From positions 372,001 to 436,000 of the forward strand of contig OZ271919.1 of NCBI GenBank assembly GCA_965602035.1: a stretch of 64,000 bases of DNA, given 5' to 3'. The notes below the pieces were generated by a model, which did not search any database, had not been told where the DNA came from, and worked only from the letters and a program-made list of their open reading frames with translations. Position numbers and translations under genes: made by a program. The stretch comes from Natronospirillum sp965602035. Its GTDB lineage: Bacteria > Pseudomonadota > Gammaproteobacteria > Pseudomonadales > Natronospirillaceae. Below are positions 63,935 to 64,000 of the stretch, one piece after another (the first letter of the stretch is position 1; the number at the start of each line of letters is the position of its first letter).

Positions 63935-64000
63935 ATGACCGTTGTTGATCGTGTCTTTTTTGCGGTCTGGGCCGGCGCTGTAGCGCTGGCGCTGGTCAAT
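63935..64000 (+). CDS. Start of unidentified protein (truncated by window)
   Basis: ATG at 63935 with CAGGAG upstream opens a frame of 22 codons to the edge: it begins MTVVDRVFFAVWAG and is hydrophobic, so a membrane segment or signal peptide is likely. The product cannot be identified from this stub. Confidence 0.45.
   Translation, partial: MTVVDRVFFAVWAGAVALALVN

Noticed and set aside
63660..63938. 92-codon plus-strand ORF upstream of nrdJ
   Set aside because: It runs through the NrdR boxes and has no protein-like features or ribosome binding site.

Overview
The window reads as chromosome of a GC-rich (roughly 60 percent by eye) flagellated gammaproteobacterium, most like Pseudomonadales/Oceanospirillales. 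Support comes from FabA/FabB, the kdsD-lptC-lptA-lptB-rpoN-hpf-ptsN-rapZ-HPr block, the ibaG-murA-hisG-hisD-hisC order, short-form HisG, a class II ribonucleotide reductase split into nrdJa and nrdJb as in Pseudomonas aeruginosa, and a Pseudomonas-type REP-like motif. The species cannot be named from sequence alone. No phage, insertion sequence, CRISPR array or defence island was seen; this is mostly core genome with a few accessory genes.

Layout. 1-4750 (minus): a type I secretion operon, hlyC-like lysine acyltransferase, ABC exporter, HlyD adaptor and the start of a TolC-like channel; no RTX substrate gene lies inside the window. 4973-8885: a GH3 glycosidase behind a LacI-type operator, then a two-gene operon (PAP2 phosphatase and MJ1255-type glycosyltransferase). 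8916-15596: flgI on the minus strand, facing away from flgJKL on the plus strand, with a good sigma-54 promoter in each direction between them. 15667-29493: FkbM methyltransferase, fabAB, gltBD, a membrane J-domain protein, dinB with a methyltransferase, a VTT membrane protein, sanA, dapE. 29590-30913: ECF sigma and ChrR-type anti-sigma behind an apparent autoregulated promoter. 30936-38033 (minus): LPS transport, sigma-54 and PTS-Ntr genes plus darP. 38182-44400: ibaG, murA, hisGDC, NIF3-like protein and a membrane protein. 44529-47616: cold-shock protein, a probable outer-membrane protein, DUF2914 and DUF418 proteins. 47841-51459: tRNA-Ser(GGA), TPP riboswitch and thiBPQ. 51448-58726: xseA, a HlyU-like protein, a 500-base non-coding stretch with DnaA-box-like sites, then nrdR-ribD-ribBA-ribH-nusB-thiL-pgpA. 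58872-63568: a GAF/HD-GYP protein, a small fold-back repeat and nrdJab under two NrdR boxes. The first codons of one more gene run off the right edge.

How the parts connect. RpoN is encoded here and probably drives both flagellar transcripts. NrdR is encoded about 10 kb from its likely operator at nrdJ. The ECF sigma probably reads its own promoter. ThiBPQ is controlled by TPP, while ThiL in the rib cluster makes TPP. The points most worth a second look are the inverted flgI with paired sigma-54 promoters, the HlyC-carrying secretion operon without an adjacent toxin, the DnaA-box/AT-rich region upstream of nrdR, the fold-back element at 60.6 kb, and the missing kdsC in the lpt operon.
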